Shown piece by piece: positions 5,751-7,249 of a stretch of DNA of 7,249 nt. The stretch is from Bacillota bacterium (GTDB taxonomy: Bacteria > Bacillota > Bacilli > Tumebacillales > Effusibacillaceae). The DNA is taken from the NCBI GenBank assembly GCA_020059765.1, contig JAGVBM010000199.1, positions 1 to 7,249 on the forward strand. Direction: 5' to 3'. The position numbers were made by a program, and so were the translations under genes. The first letter of the stretch is position 1. Every line of letters starts with the position of its first letter. The notes beneath the pieces are model-generated. The model searched no databases. It saw nothing but the letters and a program-made list of their open reading frames with translations, and had not been told where the DNA came from.

Positions 5751-5756
5751 ATGCGC

Positions 5757-7249
5757 ATGTTGCGGACGAAAAAAAATCTGTTGGTCTATCAATTGATTCT
5801 GACGATCATGTCAACAACGGTCGTCTTGGGGTTGATGCTGCGCCCGGCAGGAGGCTGGCTGGAGTGGGCCGCAAGCAAACTGGACGACTGGCGGCAAACG
5901 ACTGCCTTGTCCGCGCCTGCTTCCGATTTTTCATATCCTGCATCTTCAACTGTCCGCAATCAAGTTCAGTATGATCTGGATGCCGTATTGGACACGAAAC
6001 AGTCCGTTGTGCGCGGGAAGATGACGATTCATCTCCCTTCGGCACCCGCCAATGACCTGTTGTTTTATCTGTATCCCTCGACCTATCAGCCGATCCGCAT
6101 TGAACAGGTCCGGGTAAACGGCCAAACAAGGGCTTTTTCTGCAAATGCCTACCATCTGACAATTCCCGATCTCCGACAGGGGGAACCCGCCAGCGTGCAA
6201 ATCCGCTTCGTCACCCCCGTACCCACGACCGGTACGCGACTCGGCGAAAAGGACGGCGTTTGGTCGCTTACCTATTGGTACCCGATTCTCGGCGTTCGCA
6301 ACAAGGCGGAATGGGTACCGCGTCCGCACCCATTGCCATTCGGCGATCCCTTCGTGATGGATTTGGCTTCCTATCATGTACGGCTGCAGCATCCCGCCGG
6401 TTATTCCTGGTATACGACGGGGAGATTGCAGCAATCCGGCACGGACAACGGAGTGACAACATCGGAGTGGACTGCCTCTGACGTTCGAAGTTTTGCTTTG
6501 ATCGGGGGCTCCGATTGGAAAGAAGGCCGCTTTCAAACTGCAGAAGGTGTCGAAGTGACGGTGGCCGTTCGGCAGGCGGATCGTTTCCCCCAATTGCTAT
6601 CGATTGCGAAAAAAGCGGTCGCCGTTTATACCCAGCGGTTCGGACAATTGTCGACCGCTTCTCTGGCCGTTCTGGAAATGCCTGCGGAAACCGTGTTTGC
6701 CCATGAATATCCGAACCTGGCCCTTTTTTCCAGCGACATCTGGAGTTGGCCGAACGGCGAACATTGGATCGCCCATGAAATCGCCCATGCTTGGTGGTTT
6801 TCTGCGGTGGGAACGCACAAAGCATTGGCCCCTTGGCTGGATGAAGGATTGGCTGATTATGCAGCTTATCTGTATGAGGAAACGACAGCCGGCAAAGCCG
6901 CCTATCAGCAGGCAATCACCCGCAATTGGCAGTTGTTCCGGGAAAAGAAGAGTTACGCACCGCATCAGTACGGAACGCCCGTTGCCGTCAACCGGCAGCC
7001 GCTTGACCAGCCCTATGCCAACTTTTCCAATGAAGCGGATTACTATTACCTGATGTATTTGCGTCCGGTGTTAATGTATCATGATTTGCGCAGTACGTTG
7101 GGCGACGAAAAATTCTTTGATTTCCTGCAGCAGTTTTATCTGAAAAACATGCAGACCACCACCACTCGCCAGAAGTTGGAGGAGGCGCTCGCCGATGTCG
7201 CTCCGGAGGCGCTGCCGCAAATGAAAATGTGGCTCGACTTGCCAAACGA
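5757..7249 (+). CDS. Membrane-anchored M1-family zinc metallopeptidase (partial, C-terminus beyond window)
   Basis: The frame is open for 497 codons and runs off the right edge. Residues about 8-27 (LLVYQLILTIMSTTVVLGLML) are a single hydrophobic segment after a basic MLRTKK, a signal anchor with no clear cleavage site, so the enzyme should face outward. Residues about 65-255 look like the beta-rich M1 N-terminal domain (VQYDLDAVLD, YLYPSTYQPIRI, WYPILGV). The gluzincin zinc site HEIAHAWW (His340, Glu341, His344) is followed after 18 residues by Glu363 in WLDEGLADY. Tyr434 (MYLRPVLMYHDLRSTLG) aligns with the catalytic tyrosine. Where aminopeptidases have GxMEN, this protein has FAHEYP (314-319), so N-terminal exopeptidase activity is uncertain. 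ATG 5757 is chosen because GGTGAGG ends 6 bases upstream; ATG 5751 is possible but abuts it. It is divergent from glpX. Confidence 0.85.
   Translation, partial: MLRTKKNLLVYQLILTIMSTTVVLGLMLRPAGGWLEWAASKLDDWRQTTALSAPASDFSYPASSTVRNQVQYDLDAVLDTKQSVVRGKMTIHLPSAPANDLLFYLYPSTYQPIRIEQVRVNGQTRAFSANAYHLTIPDLRQGEPASVQIRFVTPVPTTGTRLGEKDGVWSLTYWYPILGVRNKAEWVPRPHPLPFGDPFVMDLASYHVRLQHPAGYSWYTTGRLQQSGTDNGVTTSEWTASDVRSFALIGGSDWKEGRFQTAEGVEVTVAVRQADRFPQLLSIAKKAVAVYTQRFGQLSTASLAVLEMPAETVFAHEYPNLALFSSDIWSWPNGEHWIAHEIAHAWWFSAVGTHKALAPWLDEGLADYAAYLYEETTAGKAAYQQAITRNWQLFREKKSYAPHQYGTPVAVNRQPLDQPYANFSNEADYYYLMYLRPVLMYHDLRSTLGDEKFFDFLQQFYLKNMQTTTTRQKLEEALADVAPEALPQMKMWLDLPN

Noticed and set aside
5946..6915. Minus-strand open frames of about 215 codons opposite the M1 peptidase gene
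   Set aside because: The plus-strand frame is uninterrupted to the window edge and holds the zinc site; the minus frames are low-complexity, basic and lack ribosome sites.

Overview
The window looks like a chromosomal segment of a Gram-positive Firmicute (Bacillota), probably a moderately GC-balanced, Bacillus-related lineage. The reasons are the glpX-rho gene order (as in Bacillus), strong purine-rich Shine-Dalgarno sites, frequent TTG starts, a lipoprotein-type ModA, and low-GC promoter islands with TGnTATAAT-like elements. The species cannot be named from the sequence alone. No insertion sequence, CRISPR array, tRNA or rRNA was seen.

Layout. From right to left on the minus strand lie glpX (class II fructose-1,6-bisphosphatase, 4626-5594), rho (transcription terminator, 3219-4487) with its own promoter and an intrinsic terminator, and then a second transcription unit. 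That unit holds an uncharacterised radical SAM protein (1771-3042), modA (980-1756), modB (297-983) and the first 101 codons of modC, which runs off the left edge. Genes in it are separated by +14, -4 and -8 bases, so it is almost certainly one operon. On the plus strand, divergent from glpX, a membrane-anchored M1-type zinc metallopeptidase gene (5757 to beyond the right edge) is open for 497 codons and incomplete.

How the genes work together. modABC is a complete-looking high-affinity molybdate importer (binding lipoprotein, permease, ATPase). The radical SAM gene ahead of it has the CxxxCxxC cluster motif and a long N-terminal extension. It is not MoaA by its visible motifs, so its place at the head of a molybdate operon is the main functional puzzle here. 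glpX is gluconeogenic, and rho is a global regulator carried beside it by conserved gene order.

Regulatory DNA is the other point of interest. Three intergenic regions each carry a distinct inverted repeat at a promoter-like position: a perfect 12+12 palindrome in front of the radical SAM-mod operon, a 10-bp inverted repeat bracketing the -10 element of rho, and an 11+11 near-palindrome sitting between and overlapping the divergent glpX and peptidase promoters. These are seen directly; the proteins or RNAs that would use them are unknown.
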